A stretch of DNA of 64,000 nucleotides from Hahella chejuensis KCTC 2396 (lineage in GTDB: Bacteria; Pseudomonadota; Gammaproteobacteria; Pseudomonadales; Oleiphilaceae), in assembly GCF_000012985.1 (NCBI RefSeq), contig NC_007645.1, positions 2,944,501 through 3,008,500 on the forward strand, in the 5' to 3' direction. Made by a program: the position numbers and the translations under genes. How positions within the stretch are numbered: the stretch's first letter is position 1; each line of letters opens with the position of its first letter. Of this stretch, positions 39,079 through 47,933 are shown in pieces. The notes below the pieces were generated by a model. The model searched no databases. It was not told where the DNA came from and was given only the letters and a program-made list of their open reading frames with translations.

Positions 39079-41592
39079 ATGGGGTTTTATGATACCGCGT
39101 CGGAGGCCTTAACCGACGGAATGATCCACTATTGGAAAGTGGATGAGTATGGGGATTTAACCGACCATGTGGGTTCAGGCCTAAACGCCGAGCTTTTTAA
39201 CCCAAATGATATTTACACCGAAGGTCAGCTCAATGAATCCCTTGTCGAAACGCCATTGTTTCGAGGGCGCGATGTAACCTATCACGACAATACGCGCGAG
39301 GGTGCGATAGGCTACATATTCAGGCCTGTAACAACCTCGTCGACATCCTTCACCAATTGGACCCTTCGCGTCCGCGCCTATCTCAAAGGATTGAATGACG
39401 GCGGGGAATGGCAGTATGCGCTATTAATGCGCTATATCGGCATTGGCGTTAGTGATCTTAACTATCCGTTTGGGGCCACACAGCTAGAGGAAGTTGTCGG
39501 GACAAGTGCCATATCACTAAACGAATGGCATGACTTCACGCTGGTTAAGGACGCGGCAGGACTGCACCTTTACGTTGATGGGACATTTATTGGAAATGTC
39601 GCCTCGGATAAAGTCCTTGATCCCTATTTGGCGGTGTTTGGCGGCGCGCTGGGGGTGTCAGATGACGAAACCCATAGCTCATCGGCTAATTATTACTGGA
39701 ACGGGATTGTTGATGACGTTGGCGTTTGGAGTCGGGCGTTAACCAGTGTAGAAGTCGGTCAATTGGTCGGCGAGCAAATTGTAGGCGATCCTCCCGTCAT
39801 TGAGCTGGGAAGTTACGACCTGCCGCTAGAAATAACTGTTGGTCCGGCGACAGGTAGCTACAGCCTGCCTGTTGAAATCGATGTGACGTTGGACACGGGC
39901 GCTTTGTCTCTGCCTGTTCGCATCGATGTTTACGACGTGGACAGCATGACACTCCCGTTGGCTGTCAACGTGTATGGCGACCTGAATTCGACAGCCTGGT
40001 CATTCTCACTGCGGATGGCGGGCGTAGATGTGTCCGAGCGGATTATCGGAACAATCTCAATCGAGGCGGAGGAAGACTCCGCGCGGGTTGCGCAGTTCAC
40101 CTTTGTTCCAGAGTCCGGTGTCATCGATCCCGATCAGTACCTGGGCGCCGCTGTAGAGGTTTTCTACTTGGAGGGCGGGAGCGAATTTAGACTGTTTCGG
40201 GGTCTGGTCGATGTGTCTGAGTACAGCATGGGCGACGGCATATTTAGCCTGACTTGCACGGACAACCGCCAGGAACACATTGAGCGGCTGTCTGTGTCGA
40301 TGGTTGATGCGCTGGGCGGCGCGTATAGTGACCACGTTTTTGACGGATACACCACGATTACGCAGTACTTCGAGGATGTCCTGTCCACTATCCCGGCTAG
40401 CTACGATCTGGATGTGAATGGCGTTCCTGTATTGTCATCGTGGGCTCCGCCTGCAGAGCATGAGTTAATCGATAGCCAGTATATTACCGACTCTGTTGAT
40501 GTGGTGCTTGCAAGCCGTCGCGACCTGCTGAACGAAGTTAAAATATTTATCGATTACAGATATCCAGTCCTGCGCGAACGCTCTCATGCGTACCAATGGA
40601 ACGCGCCTTTTACATTTCTGGAGTTTCTGACGACCAAAAACCACACGCTCCCAAACCGCGACATGATTGAGGGCGCTGTCAGTGGCACAGGATGGTCGCT
40701 TAAAGGCTCGGTCTCTTACACGCTGCAGCCGGAATCCGGCTATATCAGCCTGGGAGGCGGTAAGGGGACAAACTGGATTATTGATGAACAGCTCCGGCAG
40801 TATCTGGCGCTCGGGGCTAACTTCGTTATTGCGACCAGATGGGACCAGACCTTGACGGAGCGTTATGCGCTCACAGTCTCAGCGCCGGCGGAGATTGCCG
40901 CGATCGGGGCGATTACACAGTCCGAAAATATTGTGCTCGATTTCGACAATCCCGTCACAGAGTTTGACTCCTTTTTGGTGGACCCGCCAGGCGCAACCAG
41001 TTACGTCGGGCTTGATAAGGCATGGGTTTTGAGTGATTACGATGCGCTTCAGTCAGCCGTCAACTGCGCCTATCGGAAAGCAGTGAAGGACATTTTGGGC
41101 AGCCATCGGCAGAACTCAGTGACATTTAGCATGCCTATCAATCCCGTTGCGGAACGTAGCGACTATATGCATTTGCTGTCCATTCAGGTGGAGGCCAAAG
41201 GTAAAGTCCGCCGCGTGCGTCACGATCTTAACCTAGACACGGGCGCCGCGCTTACCGAGATAGAGCTGGCTTGTTATCGGGTAAAGGCTCAAAACGCCGA
41301 TGCTCTATACGTGCTTAACGAGTTTTCGATTGGCGGGGCGGCCGCACCTATCGGCCTAACTATCCTCGGCAATCACATTGGAGGTCAGCAGTACTCGCTC
41401 GTCGAAAATGATGCTTGGACCGGCTATGTGGGCAACATGACGGCCCCTTACGTCGGAAGCAATCTGTACAACGCAAAGTTTGCAATCGCAACGCCGGAAA
41501 TCCCAGCTGCGACGCGAGACCCCTTGGAGTACAGCTTCGAACTCTCTGCGACTGTCTATATCCCTCAAGATTTGTTAACCATTACGGTGTAA
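39079..41592 (+). CDS. Tail hub protein with N-terminal LamG-like domain
   Basis: 837 residues. Residues about 1-235 form a LamG/concanavalin-like domain (LNEWHDFTLVKDAAGLHLYV, WNGIVDDVGVWSRALTSVEV). Residues about 244-305 are four short tandem units with LPLEITV, LPVEIDV, LPVRIDV, LPLAVNV. The rest (FSLRMAGVDVSERIIGTISI, YLGAAVEVFYLEGGSEFRLF) resembles a tail hub domain and ends with receptor-facing material. Probably recognises a surface sugar. Confidence 0.68.
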   Translation: MGFYDTASEALTDGMIHYWKVDEYGDLTDHVGSGLNAELFNPNDIYTEGQLNESLVETPLFRGRDVTYHDNTREGAIGYIFRPVTTSSTSFTNWTLRVRAYLKGLNDGGEWQYALLMRYIGIGVSDLNYPFGATQLEEVVGTSAISLNEWHDFTLVKDAAGLHLYVDGTFIGNVASDKVLDPYLAVFGGALGVSDDETHSSSANYYWNGIVDDVGVWSRALTSVEVGQLVGEQIVGDPPVIELGSYDLPLEITVGPATGSYSLPVEIDVTLDTGALSLPVRIDVYDVDSMTLPLAVNVYGDLNSTAWSFSLRMAGVDVSERIIGTISIEAEEDSARVAQFTFVPESGVIDPDQYLGAAVEVFYLEGGSEFRLFRGLVDVSEYSMGDGIFSLTCTDNRQEHIERLSVSMVDALGGAYSDHVFDGYTTITQYFEDVLSTIPASYDLDVNGVPVLSSWAPPAEHELIDSQYITDSVDVVLASRRDLLNEVKIFIDYRYPVLRERSHAYQWNAPFTFLEFLTTKNHTLPNRDMIEGAVSGTGWSLKGSVSYTLQPESGYISLGGGKGTNWIIDEQLRQYLALGANFVIATRWDQTLTERYALTVSAPAEIAAIGAITQSENIVLDFDNPVTEFDSFLVDPPGATSYVGLDKAWVLSDYDALQSAVNCAYRKAVKDILGSHRQNSVTFSMPINPVAERSDYMHLLSIQVEAKGKVRRVRHDLNLDTGAALTEIELACYRVKAQNADALYVLNEFSIGGAAAPIGLTILGNHIGGQQYSLVENDAWTGYVGNMTAPYVGSNLYNAKFAIATPEIPAATRDPLEYSFELSATVYIPQDLLTITV

Positions 41593-41594
41593 AC

Positions 41595-42017
41595 ATGGCG
41601 ATAACTTTAAAAGCCTATGCTGATTCCGGTCTGACAACTGAGTTGCTTAAGTTGTCAGTTAATCAAAAGGTCGACGGCTCTACGGGGCCGGTCGATACAG
41701 TGATCTACATTGGAAGCGTAGAGGTCAGCAAGAAGTTCGAGGCCGCGAGCAGTCCTGGCGTTGATCAGATAGTGTTGAGCATCGCTGACGCCAACCCAGG
41801 CGATGGGCACGAAGCGACAGAGGTTAAGCTGGCTTTGTCCTCGGGCGGATTAGACTCGGCCACTGCTGGCGCCTCGTTGAACCTTGGGACGCAATTGCTT
41901 AGCGGCGTGGCCAATGCATTGCCGGTCCATGTCCGCGTGCAAGACGCCACCGCGACGCTGGGGGTGTCAACCGAACTGAGCCTGGCGACGAATAACCTGC
42001 AGGAGCTGTCTGTATAA
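41595..42017 (+). CDS. Hypothetical tail-associated protein, 140 aa
   Basis: ATG 41595, 2 bases after the hub gene stop. MAITLKAYADSGLTTELLKL, NQKVDGSTGPVDTVIYIGSV, beta-rich with C-terminal TLGVSTELSLATNNLQELSV. Possibly a tail tip decoration. Its stop shares a base with the next ATG (TAATG). Confidence 0.6.
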   Translation: MAITLKAYADSGLTTELLKLSVNQKVDGSTGPVDTVIYIGSVEVSKKFEAASSPGVDQIVLSIADANPGDGHEATEVKLALSSGGLDSATAGASLNLGTQLLSGVANALPVHVRVQDATATLGVSTELSLATNNLQELSV

Positions 42018-43063
42018 TGCCAAACCGGCTACAGCGAGACATTAACGCCCTGATACGACATCCCCGGCGGCGCGGGAGGCTGGGGGCTGCTGATGATAAG
42101 GGCGCATTGCCGTCTAAAGTCAGTGGCGCGCTCGGAGCGCCGAGCGAAGGCCAGGCAGATCCGGAGTTGACCTTTACCGCACACCTGCTTGACGGCCGGG
42201 GATCGACAGTCTTCGTACGTCCTGGGCGTATTCGCCGCTTTGATATGTCGGCGCACCTTATCGATGACCTCTATGACTTTGGCGATGGCGCAACGCTGCT
42301 TGAGACAATGAAGTATAGGGATGGCAACTTCTATTATGTGGAGCGACACGCCACCAGCGGCACGCGCATCAAGGAAAACAATGGTCAACTGGTTGGCTAT
42401 GACAGCAATTTCGGCAACCGCATCGCCGTTAGTGACGAGTATCTGTTCATCCCTCATGGAACAATTCTTGATCTGCGGGTGCGGCAGTATACGTTTGGTG
42501 GAGCGCTTGTCCAAACAATAGATCCGCAACTGGTCGATAGCGGGGAGGGGATAGCGGCATTGGCGGCATCGGCCACTAAGTTCTACATCTTGACCAGTGA
42601 TCTGGATGCATCGCATCCGCCTAAGCTTACTGGCCACAATTTGGGGTTTGCGACGTCGCCAGCGGTTGCAACGCTTATGACTGACGCCGCGCTGGCTTGG
42701 TCATTGGCCGTCGCTGGCGACCGTATGTATGCTTATGGCAGAGAAGGCGCGGGCACCCAAAACTATCTGTTTGTTTACGACCTGGCCACTGATACAGAGA
42801 TTGCGCGGCTCATCGATCCGCTAGAGCCTGATATGGGCGATATCTCGTCAATTGCGGCCACCGAGAATTATGTGGCTTACCTTGAAGGATACGGGTTAAC
42901 CGTTGCTGATCTTTATCTGCATGTCTGGCGCCGCAATGTGACGCGGGACCAGTTCGACAACGTGATAAACGAGAGCTGGGAAAAGCTGCCGATCATCCCC
43001 TACAATATGAAAGGGGATATTTATAGCGTTCAAGACGGGCTGGTGCTATTGGATTCGGCGTGA
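42017..43063 (+). CDS. Hypothetical tail-associated beta-propeller-like protein
   Basis: 348 residues. After a basic start, repeated blade-like strands with AVSDEYLFIPHGT, ALAASATKFYILTSDLD, AVAGDRMYAYGREG, AATENYVAYLEGYGL suggest a propeller of about five or six blades. Last virion-like gene, where host-recognition proteins usually lie. No enzyme motif seen. Confidence 0.58.
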   Translation: MPNRLQRDINALIRHPRRRGRLGAADDKGALPSKVSGALGAPSEGQADPELTFTAHLLDGRGSTVFVRPGRIRRFDMSAHLIDDLYDFGDGATLLETMKYRDGNFYYVERHATSGTRIKENNGQLVGYDSNFGNRIAVSDEYLFIPHGTILDLRVRQYTFGGALVQTIDPQLVDSGEGIAALAASATKFYILTSDLDASHPPKLTGHNLGFATSPAVATLMTDAALAWSLAVAGDRMYAYGREGAGTQNYLFVYDLATDTEIARLIDPLEPDMGDISSIAATENYVAYLEGYGLTVADLYLHVWRRNVTRDQFDNVINESWEKLPIIPYNMKGDIYSVQDGLVLLDSA

Positions 43064-43070
43064 GGTTGGG

Positions 43071-43514
43071 ATGAATAAAGGACGGCAACGGATAGAAGAG
43101 CGCAGGGCGCAGCGCCAGGCAGACCTGCAGGAAGCAAACAGCGCGTTTAAGCAGGTATTGTTTGTATTCGCATTAATCGCGCTGGTTTTGGCGGCGGTTG
43201 CCGTCTTTAAGGCATTTTTTAAACCTGACCCAAAGCGGCCTATCGCGTCAGATCTGAGCACAAAGGCGCAGGTGACTTATGCTTGTCGCGGGGCTCTCAG
43301 GGCTAACCTGAATGATCCTGATTCCGCCGAATGGCTTGACAGTCCAGATAGTACTCCCGTTGACTGGGCGACAGTTGCCGGCAAATGGAGGCTCACTGCA
43401 ACGATAAGAGTGCGCGCTAAAAACGGATTCGGCGCACTCGTCGTGAATGAATACTATTGCGAGGCATTGGAAGCCGGTGATAGTTGGATGATAGTAGGCC
43501 TAAGAGAGGCTTGA
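43071..43514 (+). CDS. Membrane-anchored protein at prophage end
   Basis: 147 residues. One membrane helix (QVLFVFALIALVLAAVAVFK, about 28-48) after a charged cytoplasmic start, then a small outer domain with two cysteines (VTYACRGALRANLNDPDSAE, VNEYYCEALEAG). No virion features. Being next to attR it may be a lysogeny accessory gene, for example for exclusion (inference). Confidence 0.62.
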   Translation: MNKGRQRIEERRAQRQADLQEANSAFKQVLFVFALIALVLAAVAVFKAFFKPDPKRPIASDLSTKAQVTYACRGALRANLNDPDSAEWLDSPDSTPVDWATVAGKWRLTATIRVRAKNGFGALVVNEYYCEALEAGDSWMIVGLREA

Positions 43515-43531
43515 TCAACTAAATCCCGCCA

Positions 43532-43708
43532 CTAAGGCCCGCCGACATCAACCCAATTTTCAGCGCAGTGGTTGCATAGTTCCCGCGATGATATTTTAGT
43601 CTCCGCCTTCGCTCCGCATGCCTCGCATTCTCCGTCAGAGCGAAATATTCCCCATAAAGTGGCCGTCAGTAAGGCCAGGATGATCCCGCCTACAAATAAA
43701 CCCATCAT
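43532..43708 (-). CDS. Small membrane zinc protein, 58 aa, near attR
   Basis: Minus strand from ATG 43708 (AAGG upstream): MMGLFVGGIILALLTATLWG, IFRSDGECEACGAKAETKIS, SRELCNHCAENWVDVGGP. A membrane helix (about 3-21) is followed by CEAC and CNHC pairs that could bind zinc. Convergent with the 43071 gene; likely expressed from the right prophage edge. Confidence 0.6.
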   Translation of the reverse strand: MMGLFVGGIILALLTATLWGIFRSDGECEACGAKAETKISSRELCNHCAENWVDVGGP

Positions 43709-43737
43709 AGATATGACCTTATTCAGCGATCCATGGG

Positions 43738-43755
43738 GGCGTCAAAAGTGCGTCA
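43738..43755 (+). promoter_or_regulatory. Candidate integrase arm sites at attR
   Basis: ggcgtca (43738) and tgcgtca (43749) are 11 bases apart; 43739-43755 equals 2608-2624 exactly. Lies 62 bases inside the attR core. Confidence 0.55.
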
Positions 43756-43817
43756 CATAATCAGTTATGGTTGTAATTTATTGAAATATAACAACTATAT
43801 GTTGATTTAGTAGGACA

Positions 43818-43832
43818 GTTTGTCGCACCCGG
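43818..43832. other. attR core (15-bp direct repeat)
   Basis: CAGTTTGTCGCACCC, identical to 2414-2428. Host sequence resumes after it, with a small hairpin CGGAC-TCTGAAG-GTCCG near 43874-43890. Confidence 0.75.
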
Positions 43833-43969
43833 ATTGGCTAAGTCTCTGAATGCGGGAAAATGCTCGGACTCTGAAGGTCCGTTGTTCCCCGCGGACAGGC
43901 TCTGTGGTTAAATAGCCGAACCCTGGCTCAGGCGCTGTTTTTTTTAAAGGATTTCAGACACTTCCACCC

Positions 43970-44410
43970 ATGAAGACGCATCGTTCAAGAATTATTGCAC
44001 CAATATTGTTTTGTTTGTTTTCCGGTCAATCCCTGGCGGAATGGCAGTGTTCGGAAGAAGACTACGAGATTCTAAAAAACACGGAGTGTTTTACCGACTC
44101 CCATACTGGTTTCGCTGGGACCGTTCCTGATCATGTCGAAGCCTATCGTTGTTTGCTAAGCCAAGTGGATGCTCAAGAGCAGCTTATCAAACTACAGTTG
44201 GAGGGCTCCAAGCCCGCGCAGTTGTATGCAATGATCGCTTTGCGTGAGCTGGTTCCGGGGTATTATCAACAGAAGTTGGAACAGTATCTCTCCGACAATA
44301 CGAACATGGAAGCGATAGAAGGCTGCATCGTCGGTAATGCCACCGTCTCATCGCTTTTCAAGCAGATTGACAATGGCGAGCGCGTCTTAAAACATTACCT
44401 CGAGCGCTAA
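43970..44410 (+). CDS. Secreted hypothetical protein, 146 aa
   Basis: Signal peptide MKTHRSRIIAPILFCLFSGQ with likely cleavage after SLA. Mature part has four or five cysteines (EWQCSEEDYEIL, NTECFTDSH, YRCLLSQVD, EGCIVGNA), probably in disulfides. First host gene right of the prophage. Not recognised. Confidence 0.72.
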   Translation: MKTHRSRIIAPILFCLFSGQSLAEWQCSEEDYEILKNTECFTDSHTGFAGTVPDHVEAYRCLLSQVDAQEQLIKLQLEGSKPAQLYAMIALRELVPGYYQQKLEQYLSDNTNMEAIEGCIVGNATVSSLFKQIDNGERVLKHYLER

Positions 44411-44478
44411 CTGCTGTTTGTTGTTGGGAATGACGCAAAGAGAAAGTTTTATCTATAGATTTGTTGTAGGGAACATAT

Positions 44479-45135
44479 TTGAATAGCTCCAAAACCGTTC
44501 AATCAAAGACGTATAAACAATGCTTGGCGGTGGCCGCCTTATTATCCGCTTTATTCACCCTCGCAGGCTGTAAGGATCTGGAATACCTGACCGCCGAGAA
44601 AGTGACTTACCAAGTGCAGGATTATCAATCGGACAATAGAACGAAAGAGGACATGGATGTTCTGGTGAAACGCTTTAATGATGTTCTCCCAAGCAAACTG
44701 TCATCGGTTCAATTCAAGGAAGTGGAAGGTCTGGGCGTGATTGAGTTTTCACGGGGAGCCCCTGACGTCGAACTGGTTGCGTTTCTGAGCCGGCATCCCG
44801 GCGAACTCGTGTTCAGAGGAACGGAGCCGGACGATATCTGGTACAGCGATAAAGATGTCGTGGAAGCCGCTTCAATCCTTGCAGGCGACAGACTTTCCGT
44901 CGAAGTCGTATTCTCGGATGAGTCCTATGCGAAAGCATCGCCAAGAATCAAACAAAGCATCGGACGCTACGCCTACACCATGCTGGACGACGAAATACTC
45001 CATAAAGCCATGGTGCAAACGGAACTGGGTAAAAAAATCCTCATGACCAGCGCCAGCGATATAGAAGCGCAAGCTTTGGCCGCTATGCTTGACAGTGGCC
45101 GGATGAGCAGTGGGTATGTGTTGGTCAAATTATAA
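44479..45135 (+). CDS. Lipoprotein with SecD periplasmic-domain similarity
   Basis: 218 residues from TTG. Lipobox FTLAGC near residue 31. Then VLVKRFNDVLPSKLSSVQFK, VEGLGVIEFSRGAPDVELVA and the C-terminal SASDIEAQALAAMLDSGRM with DDEILHKAMVQTELGKKIL match the P1 region of SecD. SecD's six membrane helices are missing, so this is a free-standing lipoprotein relative, role unknown. Confidence 0.65.
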   Translation: MNSSKTVQSKTYKQCLAVAALLSALFTLAGCKDLEYLTAEKVTYQVQDYQSDNRTKEDMDVLVKRFNDVLPSKLSSVQFKEVEGLGVIEFSRGAPDVELVAFLSRHPGELVFRGTEPDDIWYSDKDVVEAASILAGDRLSVEVVFSDESYAKASPRIKQSIGRYAYTMLDDEILHKAMVQTELGKKILMTSASDIEAQALAAMLDSGRMSSGYVLVKL

Positions 45136-45287
45136 GTAGTTTGCGGGTGGAAATAAAAAATAGCTAGGAGACTTTTAAAATGATTTTCACCTGGAAAGAG
45201 AAACGCTGGATAATACCTTGTGCGTCTATGGCTTTTCAGGTTTTTTCTTGATGTCGCAATATACGGAGTAGATTAAGAGAAGCGTAT

Positions 45288-45527
45288 ATGAATGATAAGT
45301 ATTCTTTTTTTGATAAATTGACAATGGTGTTTGGCGGCGGCGTAGGAGTCTATTTTTCCTTTTTTTTCTTCGATAAAGTTCTAGGTATAGAAATGAATAC
45401 CGATATTCATGCAGTGCCGTGGTGGATGCTTCTAATTGCGTTCGTTGCGCCGATCGTCTTTGTTATCCTGTTTATGTTGGGCTTTCGAGCAATTAAAATT
45501 ATGTTGTTCAATGCTTTTTTTAAGTAA
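45288..45527 (+). CDS. Small membrane protein, 79 aa
   Basis: Two hydrophobic helices (about 13-29 and 45-66: VFGGGVGVYFSFFFF, WWMLLIAFVAPIVFVILFML). AT-rich relative to neighbours. Not recognised. The preceding 150 bases hold only a 23-codon frame. Confidence 0.6.
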   Translation: MNDKYSFFDKLTMVFGGGVGVYFSFFFFDKVLGIEMNTDIHAVPWWMLLIAFVAPIVFVILFMLGFRAIKIMLFNAFFK

Positions 45528-45588
45528 TTGAAGGTATGCCGAATCTTTTCCCTTTAAAGTCCCTGTTTTATTCCCTTTTCAGCATCAT

Positions 45589-45777
45589 ATGAGCAACTGG
45601 GCAGATGACGCATCGGACTGGTTGTGGGATATCGAACTGACGTTCGCGGAGGCGGAGTTACTGTTCGCGGCGTCTCAAAACAAGCAGTTCAGACAAAGAA
45701 CCAGACACAGGTTGAGGCGGCGGGTAAACGCCTGGGCTACTCAACGGGGATTTTGTTTCGTGCGTGAGAAGCTATGA
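45589..45777 (+). CDS. Small basic hypothetical protein, 62 aa
   Basis: MSNWADDASDWLWDIELTFA, then a strongly basic QRTRHRLRRRVNAW. No clear ribosome site, so moderate confidence. Not recognised. Confidence 0.45.
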   Translation: MSNWADDASDWLWDIELTFAEAELLFAASQNKQFRQRTRHRLRRRVNAWATQRGFCFVREKL

Positions 45778-45818
45778 GAGGAGCGGCGCCTGTTTCTCAA
45801 GACGCCGCCGAAACTGAA

Positions 45819-46433
45819 TCAGCCTACCTGATAGCGTCCAGGTTTGTGGTTGACCGTCAGCAGCAGGTTTAGCGCCACGGCGCCGAGCACGGAGTAAAGC
45901 AGGATCATGGGTGTGACGATAAAGCAGGACGCCAGTACGATAATGCAATCCACCATCATCTGAAACTTCCCGGCGCGCATGATATTGCGTTTTTGCAGGT
46001 AGAGCGCGAGGATGCCGACGCCGCCCAGACTGGATTTATGGCGGAACAGAATCAGCATGCCCATGCCGATCAGAAAGCCGCCGAAAACCGCTGCGAACCA
46101 GGGTTCTATCGATTTAATGGAGACAACATCTCCGGTGTGGTCCACAACCAGCGAAACAATGGCGACGGAGATAAACGTATTGAGGCAGAACCGCCACCCC
46201 ATTTGCTTGAAAGCCAGCCAATAGAAGGGCAGGTTAAGCAGGAAGAAAATCTTACCGAAGCTGATATGCAGCACATGCGTCAATAACAGCGCCAACCCCG
46301 CCGTACCGCCAGTCAGCAAGCCGGCTCCGTTGAATAGAAATACGCCGAAAGCCACAAACGCCGTGCCGCTGATCAGCGCAAACAAATCTTCAGGAAGTGA
46401 GTGCGATTGTAGGGTAAGGGAACTATTAGTCAT
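45819..46433 (-). CDS. YitT family membrane protein
   Basis: 204 residues with five hydrophobic helices. ISGTAFVAFGVFLFNGAGLL, TGGTAGLALLLTHVLHISFG, and FGGFLIGMGMLILFRHKSSL, GGVGILALYLQK carry the glycine signatures of the YitT/DUF161 family. Inner-membrane protein, proposed transporter; substrate not known. Lacks the soluble C-terminal domain of longer members. Confidence 0.85.
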   Translation of the reverse strand: MTNSSLTLQSHSLPEDLFALISGTAFVAFGVFLFNGAGLLTGGTAGLALLLTHVLHISFGKIFFLLNLPFYWLAFKQMGWRFCLNTFISVAIVSLVVDHTGDVVSIKSIEPWFAAVFGGFLIGMGMLILFRHKSSLGGVGILALYLQKRNIMRAGKFQMMVDCIIVLASCFIVTPMILLYSVLGAVALNLLLTVNHKPGRYQVG

Positions 46434-46620
46434 CGTGAATCCGTCAGAAGGGGAAAATACAGCCTGGAAGTCACCCAGCGCGGCGATTTTAACGAGGCAA
46501 AAGATAAAAGTCGCGGATCTTACAAAAAATAACGGGATATTTTAGGGATTTTTACAGAAAAATTGATTTGAAGGTGTATTATTTGCGCCTGCTTGTATTT
46601 TGTTCAGAAAGCTCCAGGTA

Positions 46621-47313
46621 ATGAAAGACGTAAATCCTTATTCCTCTCCTAACACGCCCCTCATTGAGGAAAACCGAAATCCACCAAAAAAGTATTTAAA
46701 TCCCTGGTTTTCCATGTGGCTGCAGCCTAGGGCGACAATTCAGCAAATTATTGACGATGACCCGGTTCACCTTGTGATAGGGCTTACCTGCATGGCCTCG
46801 GTACTAATGAGGATAAAAGAAGCCAGTCTCTATAAAATGGCCGAATATATGGGGCTCATGTCTCTACTTGGCGTATGCATAGTAGTGGGCTGCGTCTTAG
46901 GTGTGATTTGGCTATATATCGGCGCTCCATTTATTCAATGGGTTGGTAAATGGTTTGGAGGGCGCGGCTCTCAGGATGAAATCCGTGCGGCAATAGCCTG
47001 GAGTTGTATCCCGGCTCTATGGGGATCGTTGCTTATCATGCTCGAAATGATGTTGTATGGGAGAGAAATGTTCCTTGGGGCCGAAGCCAGGGACTATAAC
47101 TTGGTGGATCTTAAAATACGTGCAGCATTTTCAGTGGCGCACGGAATTATTGGTATATGGGGCGCCATAACGTTTACTAAGGCGCTAGCGCAGGTGCAGG
47201 GTTACAGCATATGGAAAGCGATGGGAAATATGACGATAGTTCTCATCGCAGGCTTTATCCCTGTGATCGCTGTTGGATACTATTTGGGGCCGATCGGCTC
47301 TCAGTTTAATTGA
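46621..47313 (+). CDS. Yip1-family membrane protein
   Basis: 230 residues from ATG 46621. Cytoplasmic start NPYSSPNTPLIEENR, then NPWFSMWLQPRATIQQIIDD (typical Yip1 W-x-x-P-x-x-T) and four to five membrane helices, with GGRGSQDEIRAAIAWSCIPA in a loop. Function in bacteria not established. Confidence 0.75.
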   Translation: MKDVNPYSSPNTPLIEENRNPPKKYLNPWFSMWLQPRATIQQIIDDDPVHLVIGLTCMASVLMRIKEASLYKMAEYMGLMSLLGVCIVVGCVLGVIWLYIGAPFIQWVGKWFGGRGSQDEIRAAIAWSCIPALWGSLLIMLEMMLYGREMFLGAEARDYNLVDLKIRAAFSVAHGIIGIWGAITFTKALAQVQGYSIWKAMGNMTIVLIAGFIPVIAVGYYLGPIGSQFN

Positions 47314-47456
47314 GGAAGGAACCTGTTGACGGAGCGCCATTCGGTAATTAGACCTTGACTGCGTCCTTTCAACAGATTGTAACGTAGCCGCCGCACACTA
47401 AGCGGCTCCCTCATGGGAGTTTAAACACTACGTTATGCTATGAAAGGATTTCTGCA

Positions 47457-47831
47457 ATGTTAAAAGCAAAAGTATTGGCGCTGGCCGTTTCCTGCGTGGT
47501 TTCTACTGTGTCTCTGAGTCATGTCGCTAAGGCGGAGGATCACGCCGCTCAGGTGGATGTGGCGAAAATGGCGGCGGCGGAGAGAAGTTTTTATTATCCG
47601 CAGCGCATGAATCAGTATGGCCGTACTGATTACATCTTTATTGACGCCACCAACGGAACCCAATTCTGTAAAGAAGAGGGCTACAACAACTCGGTTGGCG
47701 GCTCTATCCTCTGTGGTGAGGACGAGAGTTCCTACATCACTTTTGACTGGTATCAACAGCAGTGGGTGTCTAAAAGCACTGGCAGTAAAAACCAGTGTTA
47801 TCCGTTGTATAGAACTATCACCTGCCGTTAA
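47457..47831 (+). CDS. Secreted hypothetical protein with disulfides, 124 aa
   Basis: Signal peptide MLKAKVLALAVSCVVSTVSL, cleavage probably after AKA. Mature protein has four cysteines (TQFCKEEGY, SILCGEDES, NQCYPLYRTITCR). Small extracellular or periplasmic protein of unknown role. Terminator follows. Confidence 0.7.
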   Translation: MLKAKVLALAVSCVVSTVSLSHVAKAEDHAAQVDVAKMAAAERSFYYPQRMNQYGRTDYIFIDATNGTQFCKEEGYNNSVGGSILCGEDESSYITFDWYQQQWVSKSTGSKNQCYPLYRTITCR

Positions 47832-47856
47832 CGGCGACGCAGTCTGTATCTGAATG

Positions 47857-47889
47857 AAAAAAGGGTGGGACTGGCTTTCACCCTTTTTT
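47857..47889 (+). terminator. Rho-independent terminator
   Basis: AAAAAAGGGTG pairs with CACCCTTTTTT around an 11-base loop; T run at 47884-47889. Confidence 0.78.
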
Positions 47890-47933
47890 CGCCATACCGC
47901 CCGTTTATTGAAAACTCACCCCGCTCTGTCAAC

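Larger units (their letters stand above)
2414..43832. mobile_element. Lambda-type siphovirus prophage, apparently intact
   Basis: Bounded by a 15-bp direct repeat (2414-2428 and 43818-43832). It contains integrase, left early operon, S24 repressor, Cro-like protein, primase-helicase with origin, Q-like antiterminator, lysis cassette and a head-tail module in lambda order (Nu1, A, W, B, C/Nu3, D, E, FI position, FII, Z, U, V, G/GT, H). Every module expected for a functional temperate phage is present with no visible frameshift, so it may be inducible (inference). The multi-hairpin repeats of the host right flank were not seen inside it. Confidence 0.92.

Noticed and set aside
43572-43760. 62-codon plus frame near attR
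   Set aside because: Antisense to the better supported 58-residue zinc protein on the minus strand.
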